64,000 nucleotides of DNA from Manduca sexta (GCF_014839805.1 NC_051132.1:2728001-2792000), one strand, 5' to 3'; shown: positions 1 to 11,689, counted from the stretch's first letter. The notes: generated by a model not told the origin, from the sequence alone. Translations and numbers: made by a program.

Positions 1-1190
1 ATAGTAATATTTTCTCACACCTCGACCCTGGTAGGAACCAAAGAAACCCAAAGGAATGACAATTATTAAACTAGCCTAAATGTTTCACTTTGTACAATAT
101 ATGTACTCTACGAGTCAACCCAGGATAATGGCAAAAATAACATGCGAATAGAAATATTTAATAAGCAGGACAAGTAGATTGTATTTAAAATAAACACAAA
201 AAAATATCACAAATTCGGTTCCAAAGATTCCGAACAAACAGCCAGCAAGATAAATGAGATGGTAAGTAGTGTAAATACGTGTGGTGGTGAACGCTACAAA
301 TCGCACCGTCCGACATAATTAGCGATACAAAGCGGCCGACTCGCTTACACAGACAAACACGCATGCAGGATTTATATACTATTAGCTGGCTGGCACCGGC
401 ACGAAGATTTAACTTTAAATTGTATGAAGCCTCAGTTTTTGACGGTAAAAGGGCCATTAAAAGCAAATTCATTGTAACAGACACATTTAAAGTAAATAGC
501 TAGTCCTTCACCCACATAGAAATAAGTTTGGTTATGAGTATAAAAAATTACGAGACATTTGAGTCTAACTATCCTGGACAAATGACAATTATTTGCAACT
601 CATCCATTTATCTATATAAAACTAATTTATAAATTTAAATATCAATATTGAACCAAATGTTTGTAACTCATGCGTGAAAGCGTTTTAAATTGTAGTTTTA
701 CAATAAATCAATATTTTTTGCTTAGTAGAATTTTGAATAAATTTTGTAATAAATCCAAAATTAACTAAACTTTTTTGTCTTTTACAATAATATTTTAAAT
801 TACATGCTTCAATCACATAAGCATTCCATGGAAGTATGTCAATGCCATGACATCATCTCCGTAACTTAAAATTAAAACATTTTTATAGCAAAAGCCAAAC
901 AATATAATATTATGAAAATAGCGTATTAGCAAAATCTAATACTGTGAATAGATGAGTGTGTCGCAGGTGTGCGTTGCGTAATCAAATATACACGCAGAGT
1001 AACAATATAACTCAGAAATAGCAAGTTATTATAACGAATATAATTAACATTGAGAATTAAATTTAATAAGTTTTTGGTTGTAGTATTTTAGATGTTACAG
1101 TGAAGTTATTAATTAATCTTTAAAGCCATTTTTATTGAGTTTAACTACCCGAAAGTAAACATAAAACAACTCTAAACATCGCCATGTTTT
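1..1190. other. AT-rich stretch, no supported gene
   Basis: I see no repeat family or splice-flanked exon here. Two overlapping minus-strand open frames exist (185-484 and 115-306). The first begins with a hydrophobic run after Met-Asn-Leu-Leu-Leu and could be mistaken for a secreted peptide. The second is dominated by Phe, Ile, Tyr and Leu, as expected of chance frames in AT-rich DNA. On the plus strand a GTAAGT follows an open frame at about 245, but no acceptor precedes it. Confidence 0.5.
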
Positions 1191-1191
1191 A

Positions 1192-1365
1192 TTATCTCCC
1201 AAACCGCCATTCTATTACTTCCACAAGTATGTCAATAAAGTTGAAACCTTTTTGTTTTTGATCTCCGAATGCCCCAAATACCTCGCTCCAGACCTCATCA
1301 ATTCCAGCGAAAGTTGGAACTTTCCTGTTCATCAGAACGGCGGGTGCATAATAGCCGCTAGCCAT
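1192..1365 (-). CDS. Candidate 57-codon small ORF, function unknown
   Basis: A complete ATG-to-TAA frame of 57 residues. It is rich in Gly, Val, Glu and Asp and has two Trp residues, unlike the Asn/Lys/Ile/Phe-rich chance frames around it. It starts MASGYYAPAV and ends VIEWRFGR. An in-frame TAG lies 9 bases upstream, so this ATG is the only start without splicing. AATAAA occurs just after the stop and again about 60 bases on. Against it, the plus strand in the same codon register is also open and protein-like, so the signal may only reflect a locally balanced base composition. No family is recognised and there is no signal peptide or clear membrane segment. Confidence 0.2.
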   Translation of the reverse strand: MASGYYAPAVLMNRKVPTFAGIDEVWSEVFGAFGDQKQKGFNFIDILVEVIEWRFGR

Positions 1366-2059
1366 TGACAACTATGGTCTAACTATTTTCATTTAAACAG
1401 TTTCGGTATTTAGCATCGACAGCGATTGGCTCTGCGGTAAAAATTGTTGTGGTCCGGACTTTATGGAACTGGCTGTTTGTTTACTATATTTAAATATGGA
1501 ATATATTGGATTTGTATCGTTATGTTGGTATTAGAGTATATTGTGTTTTTAATTACATTTTGTGGTTTCAGAAGTGTCATTTTTATGTGAGTTTGTAGGA
1601 TGTACAAATGTTTTGTCGTTTCTAATTACTTATAGCTTTTAGTTTTATTGTCCCATTATTTTTGATGACACGTTGTATCAGTAGCTATCAATGGCATTGT
1701 ATTTGTCTCTTATATAAATAATAAATAAGTATAATTTAGTTTAGAACCTGAAACTCCTCAATTTTTTAAATTACGTCTTAAATCGATAATCATATAAAAT
1801 ATCATCATAATCGATAAAATTTGCCGCGGCACACATAGACACACACACCCATACACGTAAACCATAAAAACCCATAATTTAATACTTGAACGCAGCCGTA
1901 GCACGTAATTTCACAAAGTTGGTACCACTGCCTAATGACAGTAGAAAACAGGGTTGCCATCATGAGAAAACATGATTGGACATGATTTTTGGTTTTGCAT
2001 CTGGTAATGTGTAATTTTGTAGTATTGCTCACGAAAAAGACATTAATATTTTTTGTTAC

Positions 2060-2429
2060 CTTTAAGGCGATACCTCAAGGTCCATTTTCATACATTTTGT
2101 TTCGGCTTTAATCTGGGTAACTAAACAAGTATTGGCAAGTAAAGAATTTAAATTCACGTCTAGTTAGTGATTAGTTCTCGCAGTTGAAGAAAAATGTAAA
2201 AATAATTAATAATCATGGATATTTCTGCCTTTAAAATTTCGTCATATTAAATTTTAAAGGCCGAAATATCCATGATTATTAATTATTTTTACGTTTTTCT
2301 TTCAACTGCGAGAACTAATTACTAACTAGACGTGAATTTAAATTCTTTACTTGCCAATACTTGTTTAGTTACCCAGATTAAAGCCGAAACAAAATGTATG
2401 AAAATGGACCTTGAGGTATCGCCTTAAAG
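2060..2429. repeat. Near-perfect 370-bp palindrome (foldback element)
   Basis: The left arm (2060-2239) and right arm (2249-2429) are reverse complements over about 180 bp, with three mismatches and one single-base indel. Only 9 bases (2240-2248) separate them. TTAA occurs symmetrically near both ends (2062-2065 and 2424-2427), followed inward by GGCGATACC. That would fit a palindromic MITE with piggyBac-type TTAA target duplication. The pairing extends two bases beyond TTAA on each side, so this is a hypothesis. A transcript through it would form a long hairpin. There is no coding frame. Confidence 0.95.
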
Positions 2430-2773
2430 ATGGAGCAGCGGCGCTCGTAATAGGACGGTTGGGACCAAAAACACTGCCCGGTGGCACTTTTCAATAAGCC
2501 TTAACGATTCCTTGCAGGTATAATTTATTTGCTATAAATAGCCAACAACAAATAAATAGATTTCAGTTTAACCATCAAAGCTTTGTGTTATGTGAATCTA
2601 TCTATAGAATATATTATTATAACCCAGTTGTGAAATATTGAGACAGTTTTATAAATCTTTTTCATATGAAAAAATCACAACTGAGATAAATAAAGACAAC
2701 TTTTTATTTAGGCTCAAAAAATCTGGTATCTACAAACAGCTGGTAACCCTAGATAGAAACACGCGCAAACACA

Positions 2774-2990
2774 AAAATGGCGGACGCAATAACAAAATGA
2801 TGGTGCGTTTCGAATCACACAAATTAACTTCTTTTGTTAACGTGAACTCGTAAAATGCCGGGGAAATTTTCTTTGAGCTATAATGCCGACTGTTGTAGAG
2901 AAAAAATATAGCAAGCCACACATCCACCGCCATTTGTGGAAATTATTACATTTCACGAAACGCGCCTTTTTCTGCCGCAAGATGGCGGAA
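2774..2990. promoter_or_regulatory. Cluster of three YY1/Pho-like GCCAT sites
   Basis: AAAATGGCGG (2774), CCGCCATTTG (2927) and AAGATGGCGG (2979) all carry the GCCATNTT-like core bound by YY1 in animals and Pho in insects. They lie within about 215 bp, in otherwise AT-rich DNA. Similar sites recur at 18019, 49883, 62095 and 62231. Function as a Polycomb or promoter site is inference. Confidence 0.25.
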
Positions 2991-3793
2991 CGCGAAACAA
3001 AATTAGTACTTTAGTCGAGATTCTTGAGGAATTGTTGGGGTAATTGAGTTTTCGTCATATATTTTCTGTAATGGGGCACGTTGATGTATAATGCTGCGAG
3101 ATGCGACTGTAAGTGCGTTAGTTTGTTTGAGAAACTATTTTTGAAATTAAAAATTACTGATCTGACAATATACAATAGTAACAAACAGTACATTCATTAG
3201 GGCAACTTTAACATAGCTAAAATGGTACAAAGCATAGCTTGAAAGTTGTCCCAGATAATAAATGCAAGTTTATAAGTTTTTAATTACCATTGTTTTAAAG
3301 ATTCCGTTCCTTGCGTTCACAAGAAACCCTTGTAGGAACTGTCTGTCTGTCAAAACCCTTTCTCTCAGGAACTTGTGGAGGTATCAGGTTGTAATATTAA
3401 ATACCGGTACAGTTTTTATAGCTATGAAAAAATTAAACTTATAAGTCAACACGATCAAAGGACATGGCCGTTTGCGTCGAATATATTTTTCTGCGACCAA
3501 AAATCCATTGTACAAATTGCGTTCATAACTTATTTTCCATATTAATATCAAACATAACTCTAATGGTTACTAAATATTTTTTCCAACACGAACAATAGAA
3601 ACGTATGGAAACGTCTCGCAGGTCGGAGTTTAAAGTTCGGGGGTCGCGCTTTCCTCGCTAGAACGTTTAGAAAACATCATTCCTCCAAGTCGTGGTACGT
3701 GACTGAAGTATTAAAATGGCATTTGATGAAAAAGCCTACATCTTGTATTATTTATTCTTATACGGGGACAGCAGTGACGCCACTGGACCATTT

Positions 3794-3963
3794 TTTTATT
3801 GTTTTGTATGACGAGACGAGTTTGCCGTTCACCTGATGGTAAGCGATACAACCGCCCATAAAAAGTAGACTCACAATCCAACACCTCGAATTACAAAGTA
3901 TTGTTTGGTATTTCACTGCGCTCGCCATCTTGAGACATGAGATGTTAAGTCTTATTATGGGCC
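3794..3963 (+). mobile_element. Family-A interspersed repeat, 5' two thirds
   Basis: Family A is defined here by GACGAGACGAGCTTGCC, then CTGATGGTAAGCGATAC, then GGTATTCCACTGCGCTCGCC. At least eight copies or fragments lie in this window on both strands. This copy is intact from the TTTATTG start to GTTAAGTCTTATTATG and lacks the 3' part. It is non-coding. Confidence 0.85.
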
Positions 3964-4039
3964 TAATGGTAGGTAAGCGAAGAGGGATTAAGATAGACTG
4001 TCCACTGACGAATGATCATCTCTCAGTAGGCAAAGCCCT

Positions 4040-4110
4040 ATTTTGAATCAGGTATACACAGGATGATCCCGGAATGAGACACGCGTGCAATATGGCGGGT
4101 TTTACATCTG
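4040..4110 (+). mobile_element. Family-B repeat fragment
   Basis: GGTATACACAGG, GATCCCGGAA, GAGACACGCG and ATGGCGGGTTTTA follow the same order as in the fuller family-B copies near 10.7, 23.7 and 54.6 kb. Only the central part survives. Confidence 0.55.
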
Positions 4111-5035
4111 TTCGATGGTCCACTGACGGATACATATATCCTAACAACATTACAAAATTGACTAAATATTGGGTTTACACCTCAAAACTATGGAGAAATA
4201 AAAATATTTATAAAAGTAAGAAGTTTACAATATTAGACAATAGTAACCAAAATAACTGCATTAGTATAAATTGTGTCACATTTATTCGTTGCAATTGTTA
4301 CTATACATATATCCTTAAAAGCTAATATGCAATGCATGCACAGTTTCTGTTGCTATGCTACGAATGATGCTTATTACTTTTGAATACCCTTAAAATCGTT
4401 AGTCATAAAACGATCCGGCCTTCGCTCATTATCACAAATGCAACAGTAAATACCAAGCCAAAACGATCATTAATTATAATTGTTTACATTGTAAATGCCA
4501 TTTTGCAAACATTACCGGAAAATTCTTAATAGTAATTAAAAACACAAGTCCTTTCCGCTCCTCGTGCAACGATACCATATAAGTAAATCAATTTGAACAA
4601 AGCAAATGCAATTAAACATAGAAGGGACACTGCCTAATAGTGTTGTGTTCGGGAAGAGGTAATGAATAGTCGGTGACATTAACCGGGCAAAAAGGAACAA
4701 TTTAATATACTTTGGTAACGTATGAAAGGTTTTACCCTGAGTGTAGTGCATTGACAATGTGACATGGAGCAAAGAGATAGACTTTAATAACTACTTAATG
4801 TAACAAACAAGTACGGTAACCAATTGCTATATCATAGGGAAACACCAGATAATCAGTACGTTACAAACAACAAACTCAAAAATAAGAATTATGGACAAAC
4901 ATTTTAGTGTATCTAGAATTAGGACAATTGTGCTGTTTTAAGTCCCAACATAAGCAACATAACATATTCGGCCATCGTAAATAGTTCAACATAAAACCAA
5001 ATCTAAAAGGCTTTAAATCAAACAGCGCGTTAAGT
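4111..5035. other. Intergenic or intronic DNA, nothing recognised
   Basis: AT-rich. The minus-strand frame 4536-4772 and the plus-strand frame 4074-4325 have no domain, splice support or coding-like composition. Confidence 0.5.
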
Positions 5036-5216
5036 GCGAAATGGGTTCGACCTTGCGCCTGTAACTAAGCATGTGCGGCGTGCGCATTTTGTATGTCACG
5101 GTCTCGCGGCTATCTCGCAGCTGACGCGCCTGCTCTATTCGGAGACTATTACGACTAACGCTAAAGGGTGGGCAGGGACCCTCCCCGCTATTACCAATCT
5201 ATCGCTATAGGGAAAG
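5036..5216 (+). other. GC-rich pocket with an open frame lacking ATG
   Basis: A CpG-rich island of about 150 bp. The plus-strand frame is open for about 61 codons from a TAA near 5029 to a TAG near 5212 and has a balanced amino-acid composition. It has no internal Met and no good acceptor upstream. It could be a decayed exon, a regulatory element or an unrecognised repeat. Confidence 0.25.
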
Positions 5217-5559
5217 AAATATGTATGGGATAGATCGGCAGTCTGATTGATTCTAAAATTTACTAGACATATTTTAATATTTGAACTGCATTGGTTGAAA
5301 GGTTAATTATTTAAATCTCAAATCTCCATTGGATAAATCCCATAAACTTAGTTTAGAACATATAAACAGTAAATACGTTGTTCAGCAGTAACTATGCCAA
5401 TTGCGATATATTCGGATATAGTAGGTTTATGGCATATAAGAATTTACAGTATTTACAGTAATTGTATTATTATTTACTTCTTTTCTATTGTATTTCGAAT
5501 TGGAGTCAGTTAAATAATTGTTAATTTTGATTGGTTAATTTGTAAGAATGCGCGACATT

Positions 5560-5945
5560 TTGACTTTACGTTAATAAATGAAACCATATACTCATCTTTA
5601 CTTTTGTTAACATTGTGCCAAAAATCATCCATGAATAACGAATATTTTCACCAAAAAACCCGATTTTTGTTTTCAGATTTTTTTCTCATTTGTCATCATC
5701 ATTTTATAGTTTCTTAGATATGGCGTAAGCGTGACATTATTTCTGAATTAAACTGTTGCCTTCGCGAAAGATTCTCTTAGAGTTGTAGTAGCATTTAGTC
5801 ATTGAATTCAAATTAAAATAACTTATTGATATTTATTTTGTTTAATCTTTCATTTTTTTATTTTACATTCACTGATAACTTATTGCAGTGTTATTTCCAA
5901 GTTTATAAATATGTGTTTATTAGTAACGCAATGTCAAAAACACCC
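5560..5945 (+). repeat. Old dispersed repeat, copy 1
   Basis: This segment matches 26045-26395 in the same orientation. Both contain CATTGTGCCAAAA, ATCATCCATGA, ATTCTCTTAGAG, GTGTTATTT(C/T)CAAG and AACGCAATGT in the same order and at similar spacing. They are diverged and non-coding. The short frame at 5826-6020 lies within the repeat. Confidence 0.7.
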
Positions 5946-6204
5946 TCTATAATACATAATTCAATACCTTACAAATGCCACTCCAGCGGCGTCCAACACG
6001 GAATTCAATTAAACATCTAAAATGTTGTAAACATTTTATTTTCCTCGCCATGACGGATCGTGTTTACTCAATTCGCGGAACGTGGCCTATAGGTATACTA
6101 TGTAATGCCTAGGATGCCTAACTTAGTCACGGTTTAGCTAAGCTAGTATTTTTCCGGTACATCACTTGGAATTTGTACATCTGATAGGTGCTTTGTTCTA
6201 TGTT

Positions 6205-6400
6205 TTGAGCTCGTAAAGCCGTTGGTCCTGCGCCTGATCGCTTCGGTCATGTCGGATCGTCTCACTGGCCTTTGAGAGTGACGGAACACAGTGTATATGT
6301 GTATTGCGCACTCACTTGTGTACTATATCTTTCGTACCTGGCTGATCTCCGTTGAGATCGCCGCCGTGGCCGAAAATACGCTAGGAGGGATTCATTCTTT
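6205..6400 (+). mobile_element. Unclassified interspersed repeat
   Basis: A GC-richer block running from GGTCCTGCGCCTGATCGC through GGCTGATCTCCG to GCCGCCGTGGCCGAAAATAC. I recall similar text recurring in many lepidopteran genomes, but I cannot name the family. It is the only copy in the window. The frame 6291-6542 runs through it and is not a gene. Confidence 0.5.
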
Positions 6401-7150
6401 TGCTAGCAGAGAAAGAATTGTTAGTTACATCAAGTTGTTGTTAAATGTAGTTTTATTGACTTCACATATAATTAATCGATTTCCTATTACGTTATATAGT
6501 AAATATGTAAAGCTGTTATATCTAAAACGGTCACAAACATGACATAAGGCAGTATGTTGGATTATTTAAGCCGCAGATATGTTACCTATAAAGTATGCTT
6601 GGAAACTGTAGAGTAATATTTTTGGCTATATATAAGCGACATACAACCGAAGTGGATTCTAAGTAACCTTAATATTATGATTTCGGAAAGTCTCATAATA
6701 ATTTTTAATTCAGTATTTTTTACTCCTCAAAATATGTGATGTGAGGAAGAAACTGACAAATACTAATATTCATAAGTCAGAAGTTAATGATCCCTTAGAG
6801 GGGTTGACATCACGGGACCTATCGTAAAATGAGTCTAATCGTGTCTGCAAGGTTTCAAAATTAGTTGTATCGACCCCAATTTTCTTAAAGTAAGGACTGT
6901 AAGTGCAGGTGGAAGAGGCGGAGTCAGGGATACACGGAAATATGTCTCAGAGCACATTATGTCATAAACAAAATAACTGAATAACATATAAATTTAATGA
7001 TTACCCCATGTGCACTTTGATGTTTGATAATGAACCTTGTACTTTCAGATTGCTAGTTGAGAATTTACAATGAGAATGACCATCCCTCCAAATTGGCCTA
7101 ATGCGTAAATTTAACCTACCTTTAAAATTGGAGACTAGCTTATCTGGTTT
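6401..7150. other. Intergenic or intronic DNA, nothing recognised
   Basis: No coding, RNA or repeat signal could be supported. Confidence 0.5.
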
Positions 7151-7154
7151 TTAC

Positions 7155-7265
7155 TGCTCTATTTTAACCACTGACAAACCTTTAAAAAATCCGCTCTTCT
7201 GCTAACAAAATCGAACCTGCGACCTCGGCAGTCCGTTCCACTACACATTAAGCTATCGCTTCACC
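7155..7265 (-). mobile_element. tRNA-derived head of a SINE
   Basis: On the minus strand this reads as a tRNA-like segment: AGCGATAGCTTAATG near the A-box position, then GGAACGGACTGCCGAGG, then a B-box-like GGTTCGATTTT. The GGAACGGACTGCCGAG motif is shared with the full SINE-2 copy at 20567-20896. The body of the SINE is absent. Confidence 0.6.
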
Positions 7266-7269
7266 ACTA

Positions 7270-10039
7270 CTCACATTACATATAATCACTCTTAATACAC
7301 AGATCATACTTCAACACGATGTTATCACACACTGATAACAGGTTTTTTTTCTCGAATATCGGCCGGGCACTGTAACAAAAATCTAAACACCAACTATAAT
7401 AACGCACTACGCCCATTTTATCATTCCGAAACCGACCAATGCCATGACAAGTGACGTAACAACTTTACGGAACAACTACTATAATAGAGCACAACTCTAT
7501 CACTGTAGCATAGAGTGCACAGTTGTGTAACACGGCGGAAAATGCGTGTGGTAGGCGGTTGGATATACGAACACAGTTGTGAATGGGTGCACACGCGTAG
7601 AGGCGAGTGTCACGAAATCCGACCAGTTTGTAGGTTGGAGCAAGCGCGCGCGCACTAGGTGGCCATGGCGGCGCATCTATGCGTATTTTCCTGCCATGCC
7701 GGATTAGTGTTCGGAAGGTTCTAGAATTATTAGTATTATAGGACATTGCGCAGCTATTAAACTAGTTGTAATGAAACATACAACTTTGATGAGCAGAGTG
7801 CTTTGAAATTGGTAGCTCTGGGTGTTGCTACTGTTTAGTGCCAGGCTTGGTGATTATGTCAGAATCAGGCCACCAACTTGTGTAATTCAGTTGCAAGAAC
7901 AAATAGTTATAAAATATGTTTAGACAATGGACATAGTTTTAAATGGCTTGTTTGTATGTTTTAATATAATTTATTTAGCACAATACACACAGACAATGAA
8001 CTTCCATTTACTTGTTCATAAGTTTTAACATTATTACAATTAGATTCTTACACTATAAAAGTAAAGTAACGGTTAAAAGTTGTCACAATACAAAAGTCAT
8101 AATTCTGACACGAACAGTAATTTTGGTTGTTACTGTCAGTGCAAGAACTAGCTATTGCTAGGTTTTAAATTGAATATTTGTCACGTGGCCCCAAAAGAAA
8201 TACGAAGCAGTTAACAGTTCTCCCCAATTTCATGCGGTCCGTGAAATGGAAACGATTCACTTAACTGACTAGAAACTTTATTTATATTTAATTGATAGTC
8301 TATTGTAATAAATACACATTGCATTGCATTGTTTAACTATAACATTAGGTTTTTCATATCTGTAATATCATGTTAGCAAGTCATTGATCAAGTAGTCTTA
8401 ATAGTAAATTACCTCGCCCCGTACATAACCAATATAAACACTTTGATATATTAAGTGAAAGAAACTTAACGCTTGTTAATATTTTAAGTCCTTTAAAATG
8501 TATTGTAGGACTATTAATCGCCTGTGTAGCGAATAAAACGTTTAAGAGAGATAGATTACAATTTAAATATAATACAATGCTATGTTTTATAATTACTGTC
8601 ACTGCGATAAATCGAACAACGAACATATTTTTATATATTTAGACTGTTACAGTTACTAATTTGTGTACCAAATTAATAAAAACGTATAATTTTTGTATTT
8701 TTTCCACAATTTGAACTCATCCGGAGTCCTTGTTTAGGGTTTATAAGCAAACGAGTAGGCACTTCACGAAAATCCATACTGCCAGAGGATTCGTGAATGC
8801 GCCGCCAAACTACATACGGGAAAGGATAGGGAATTTTTTGAAAGAAAAAAATAGGAATATATTTGAATATTTGGCTTTTTGAAATGAATAAAGCGAGAGT
8901 TACATAGAAGATTGACCTGGTTTTTATGAGAGAGTAACGAAATAGACGACTTGACATAACAATAAGTAGCCATAAATCTTAGAAAATCTGGAGATACAAT
9001 TGTGGCAAAAACGAAATTTTTACTAATGCATTTCCTAAAGTAACATTGCTTAAGACATAGTCACTTTAATATTGCTTTCGTCTTAGCGATTCATGATTTT
9101 TTTAATTCAATTTAAATGAGACGACCAAGACTCCCATTTGGATTTTGTTCATTCTCAAGAATTCTAAAACAATGAATATCTAGCGGCAATAGTTAGTTAT
9201 TTATTGTTAAGTTACACTTATACTATTTTCTTGTTTTAATCTTTTAACTATACACTACTCAATAGTTTTAATTTATCTTAGTCCGCACTTTAAGTAATTA
9301 ACCAGTATTAGGGCGCAATGTTTTGGTATACAATCTCGTTTTATGTTTGTATATTTTATAATTTTTTTTAGTTTTTAATTGTAATCTGTTTTGCGTCTTA
9401 ATTTAATAAATAAATAAATGATAAATATATAAATCACTAATTGGTAAACGACACTTTCACGCATTAATGCAAGCAACAAAATCCAAAACATTGAATTACA
9501 GAATACTGTATGGCATTCCACTGCGCTTATTTCTTGACGCAAATATTGTCTCATAATCCCAGAATAACGCTGGCTACAAAGACTCCTCTAACATCTAGTA
9601 TGTTCAGATTTCATAGATAAAAATACAATGGGAATTATCCCCACTCTACCGAATGTGTGGTGTCCGCACGCCAGTGGCCTTGTACCGACGCGGCCTAGAC
9701 TACGTCCAGCGTGATACGCTTTACGGGACCTGTCCTGCCTAGAGTTTAGCTAACTATAACGCCGAGTTACCTATACACAATCATAGATGGCGTTGCTTTG
9801 GTGTTACGATCTTAGGACGTTTTTATGTAGATATTTTTGACAAAGATTATTTTCATAATTAATTTTAATGAAGATTTGAAAATCAATCGTTTATATAAAT
9901 ATTAGAATTTTATTGAATAGGCGTTAAAACCAACGGGGCATTAATTTTAGTACTTATGCTGGAAAGGTCTTTTGCTAATAGATATATAAGGTCAACAGCG
10001 TACTTATGTAAGTTTACGTAACAACGCCTATAAATCAGA
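7270..10039. other. Long AT-rich stretch with minor repeat traces
   Basis: No gene is supported. The 93-codon minus frame 7465-7746 lies in a GC-rich pocket but has no homologous look or splice sites. A decayed family-A fragment may lie near 9508-9560 (GGCATTCCACTGCGCTTATT). A LINE-like 3' tail ending AATAAATAAATAAATG lies near 9240-9420. Confidence 0.45.
9240..9420 (+). mobile_element. Possible LINE 3' tail
   Basis: A TTTTGCGTCTTAATTTAATA stretch leads into (AATA)n, preceded by AT-rich 3'-UTR-like sequence, which resembles the 3' end of a retroposon. No reverse transcriptase frame remains. Confidence 0.25.
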
Positions 10040-10111
10040 TTACATTGCTATATCCACAACGAAAGAAACTTTTAACTTTTGACGTGCGGGAATCATTACT
10101 GCAATTTGCCG

Positions 10112-10235
10112 ATTGCCAAAAATCATCATCATCATCAACCACACAGTCAGCTGCTGAACATAGGATTCCTCCAAAGATTCCCAGACGGACCTGTCGAAAG
10201 CGGCCAGCATCCAACTTGTCACGAATACAATCTCT
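10112..10235 (-). mobile_element. LINE 3' end: ORF C-terminus plus (GAT)n tail
   Basis: The minus frame reads TSWMLAAFDRSVWESLEESY followed by VQQ and then a (GAT)n tail. The pattern W..AA.DR..W.SLEE.YVQQ matches the conserved C-terminal residues of LINE polyproteins. The same segment occurs at 11849-11985 and, on the plus strand, at 30334-30432 and 31690-31770. The rest of the element is missing, as is usual for a 5'-truncated LINE. Confidence 0.6.
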
Positions 10236-10375
10236 AAATACTCATGTATACATCACGTGGCCAACTGGTTACTTATTGGGAGTCATAAATTGAACAATAG
10301 TGTTGTTTATGACGTGCTAACTCGGTAACATGTGCGAAATGTGCTGCTATAGTTATTGTCTTAACAAACAATTTG

Positions 10376-10885
10376 CTGGTGGTAGGATATATTTTATATC
10401 CGCCCGGATAAATAAAAACAAAAATAAAAATGCTTTATTCATCACGTAGGCGAACATAGTTGCACTTATGATAACTCAAGGTACATTAGAATATTTAATT
10501 ATTACTTAATTAGATTAGCTTATATAAACAAAGTCAATTTATATTGAAAATAAAATAAATGAAAAATATACTTAGTAAACAAAGAAGCCAGGTCGGGCTG
10601 GCAGGGAAGAAGAAATAAAATTATGTATATATGTATTTTTAAATAAGCAATAAGGGAGAAACGCGTCGATACGATAGTGACCGTACACAAGATGTTAAAA
10701 CCCGCCATAGTGGCCCACGTAAGTGTGTCGCGTTCCGGGATCAGCCTGTGTATATCCCGTCTCAAATATTCCGGCATAATTGTGTCGACTGGCAAGGGGT
10801 AATCATCTTCCGTCAGTTACTCTATCTGGACGCCACTCTACATACCATCAGATGCAGTGGGGTCACTGCGTGCCCGGATGTAAAA
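10376..10885 (-). mobile_element. Family-B repeat, near full length, interrupted
   Basis: On the minus strand this runs from the CAGTGACCCCACTGCATCTG end, through CAGTCGACACAATTATGCCG, to the TATCCTACCACC end. It matches 54557-54778, 23677-23884 and 22212-22336. Its outer end (10376-10410) is separated from the rest (10672-10885) by about 260 bp of unrelated DNA, so it was split by a later insertion. The 91-codon frame at 10520-10795 is an artefact of the repeat. Confidence 0.8.
10411..10671 (-). mobile_element. Retroposon 3' end nested in family-B repeat
   Basis: This separates the two halves of the family-B copy. On the minus strand it ends CGTGATGAATAAAGCATTTT followed by an A-rich tail, with AATAAA in place, so it reads as the 3' end of a LINE-type retroposon. 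The flanking GGATA and CGATA may be a short target duplication. Confidence 0.55.
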
Positions 10886-11269
10886 ACCGCTTATGAAATG
10901 GGATGAATGCCAAAAAGATATGTGTTAGATTATCATACTAGGATTTCATCTTGAAAATATACCCAGTAGGTCTCAAGACAACAAGACATAAATAAAAATT
11001 AATTGTTGATATGTAAATAACAACGCATATAATGTTACATATGGAAGTCAATCAAGATTTTTTGACTCCCATTCCTGGGAATCCGGTGAACCAAGTGCTT
11101 CGAGTAAAGTAACCGACAAGATTCTAATTCCCTCTTCTTGATTATAGTTCTGGCAGATAAGAAACGTACCTTCCTTATTGATAATATTATAACATATATT
11201 ATTGATATATTTATTGCCACTGAACGCAATGTAACGCGTGTTAAAAAGGCAGCAGCCAACAACAAAATG

Positions 11270-11502
11270 GATTAATTAGCGTTATGTCGTGTTTGATATA
11301 AAGTTAGTTCGTTTTATTCACCGGTAATTAACTATGAACCTACCATTATATGTCGTTTAATTTGTCAAACTAGTTATTGTTAAAATGTAAAAGTATTACA
11401 AGTTAAGTCTTTAATTTAAGCCTGTTTATATTGTATCTATTTTGTGTATTTTTGCTGTTAAGCCGCATAACACAAAATGTACAGTCGTTTGTTATATATT
11501 GA
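11270..11502. other. No feature seen
   Basis: AT-rich spacer. The minus frame 11035-11265 just before it is not supported as a gene. Confidence 0.5.
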
Positions 11503-11668
11503 TAATATCAGCCCTGTATTTATACTGTCCCACTGCAAAGCACGGACCCCCTCTACTACTGAGAGGGTTTAGGCCTTACTCCACCGTGTTGGTCTAATGC
11601 GGGTTGGCAGACTTCACATAACCTTGAAATTGTTAAGAAGAATTCTCAGGAGCATAGGTTTCCTCACA
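11503..11668 (-). mobile_element. SINE-2 fragment (3' part)
   Basis: The minus strand reads TGAGGAAACCTATG, then GAGAATTCTTCTTAACAATT, then ACCCGCATTAGACC, then CTCAGTAGTAGAGGGGGTCC, and ends ATACAGGGCTGATA. This is the same order as the full copy at 20567-20896. The tRNA-like head is missing. Confidence 0.75.
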
Positions 11669-11689
11669 TAATGCTATATTTTAACCGTG

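Noticed and set aside
1571..1585. 15-bp microexon between TTTCAG and GTGAGT
   Set aside because: The two signals are close enough to be coincidental and the five-codon product cannot be tested by eye.
5826..6020. 64-codon plus-strand ORF
   Set aside because: It lies inside the dispersed non-coding repeat shared with 26045-26395, whose second copy does not keep the frame.
7465..7746. 93-codon minus-strand ORF in a GC-rich pocket
   Set aside because: No domain, signal peptide, splice context or homologous look. GC-rich, stop-poor DNA explains the length.
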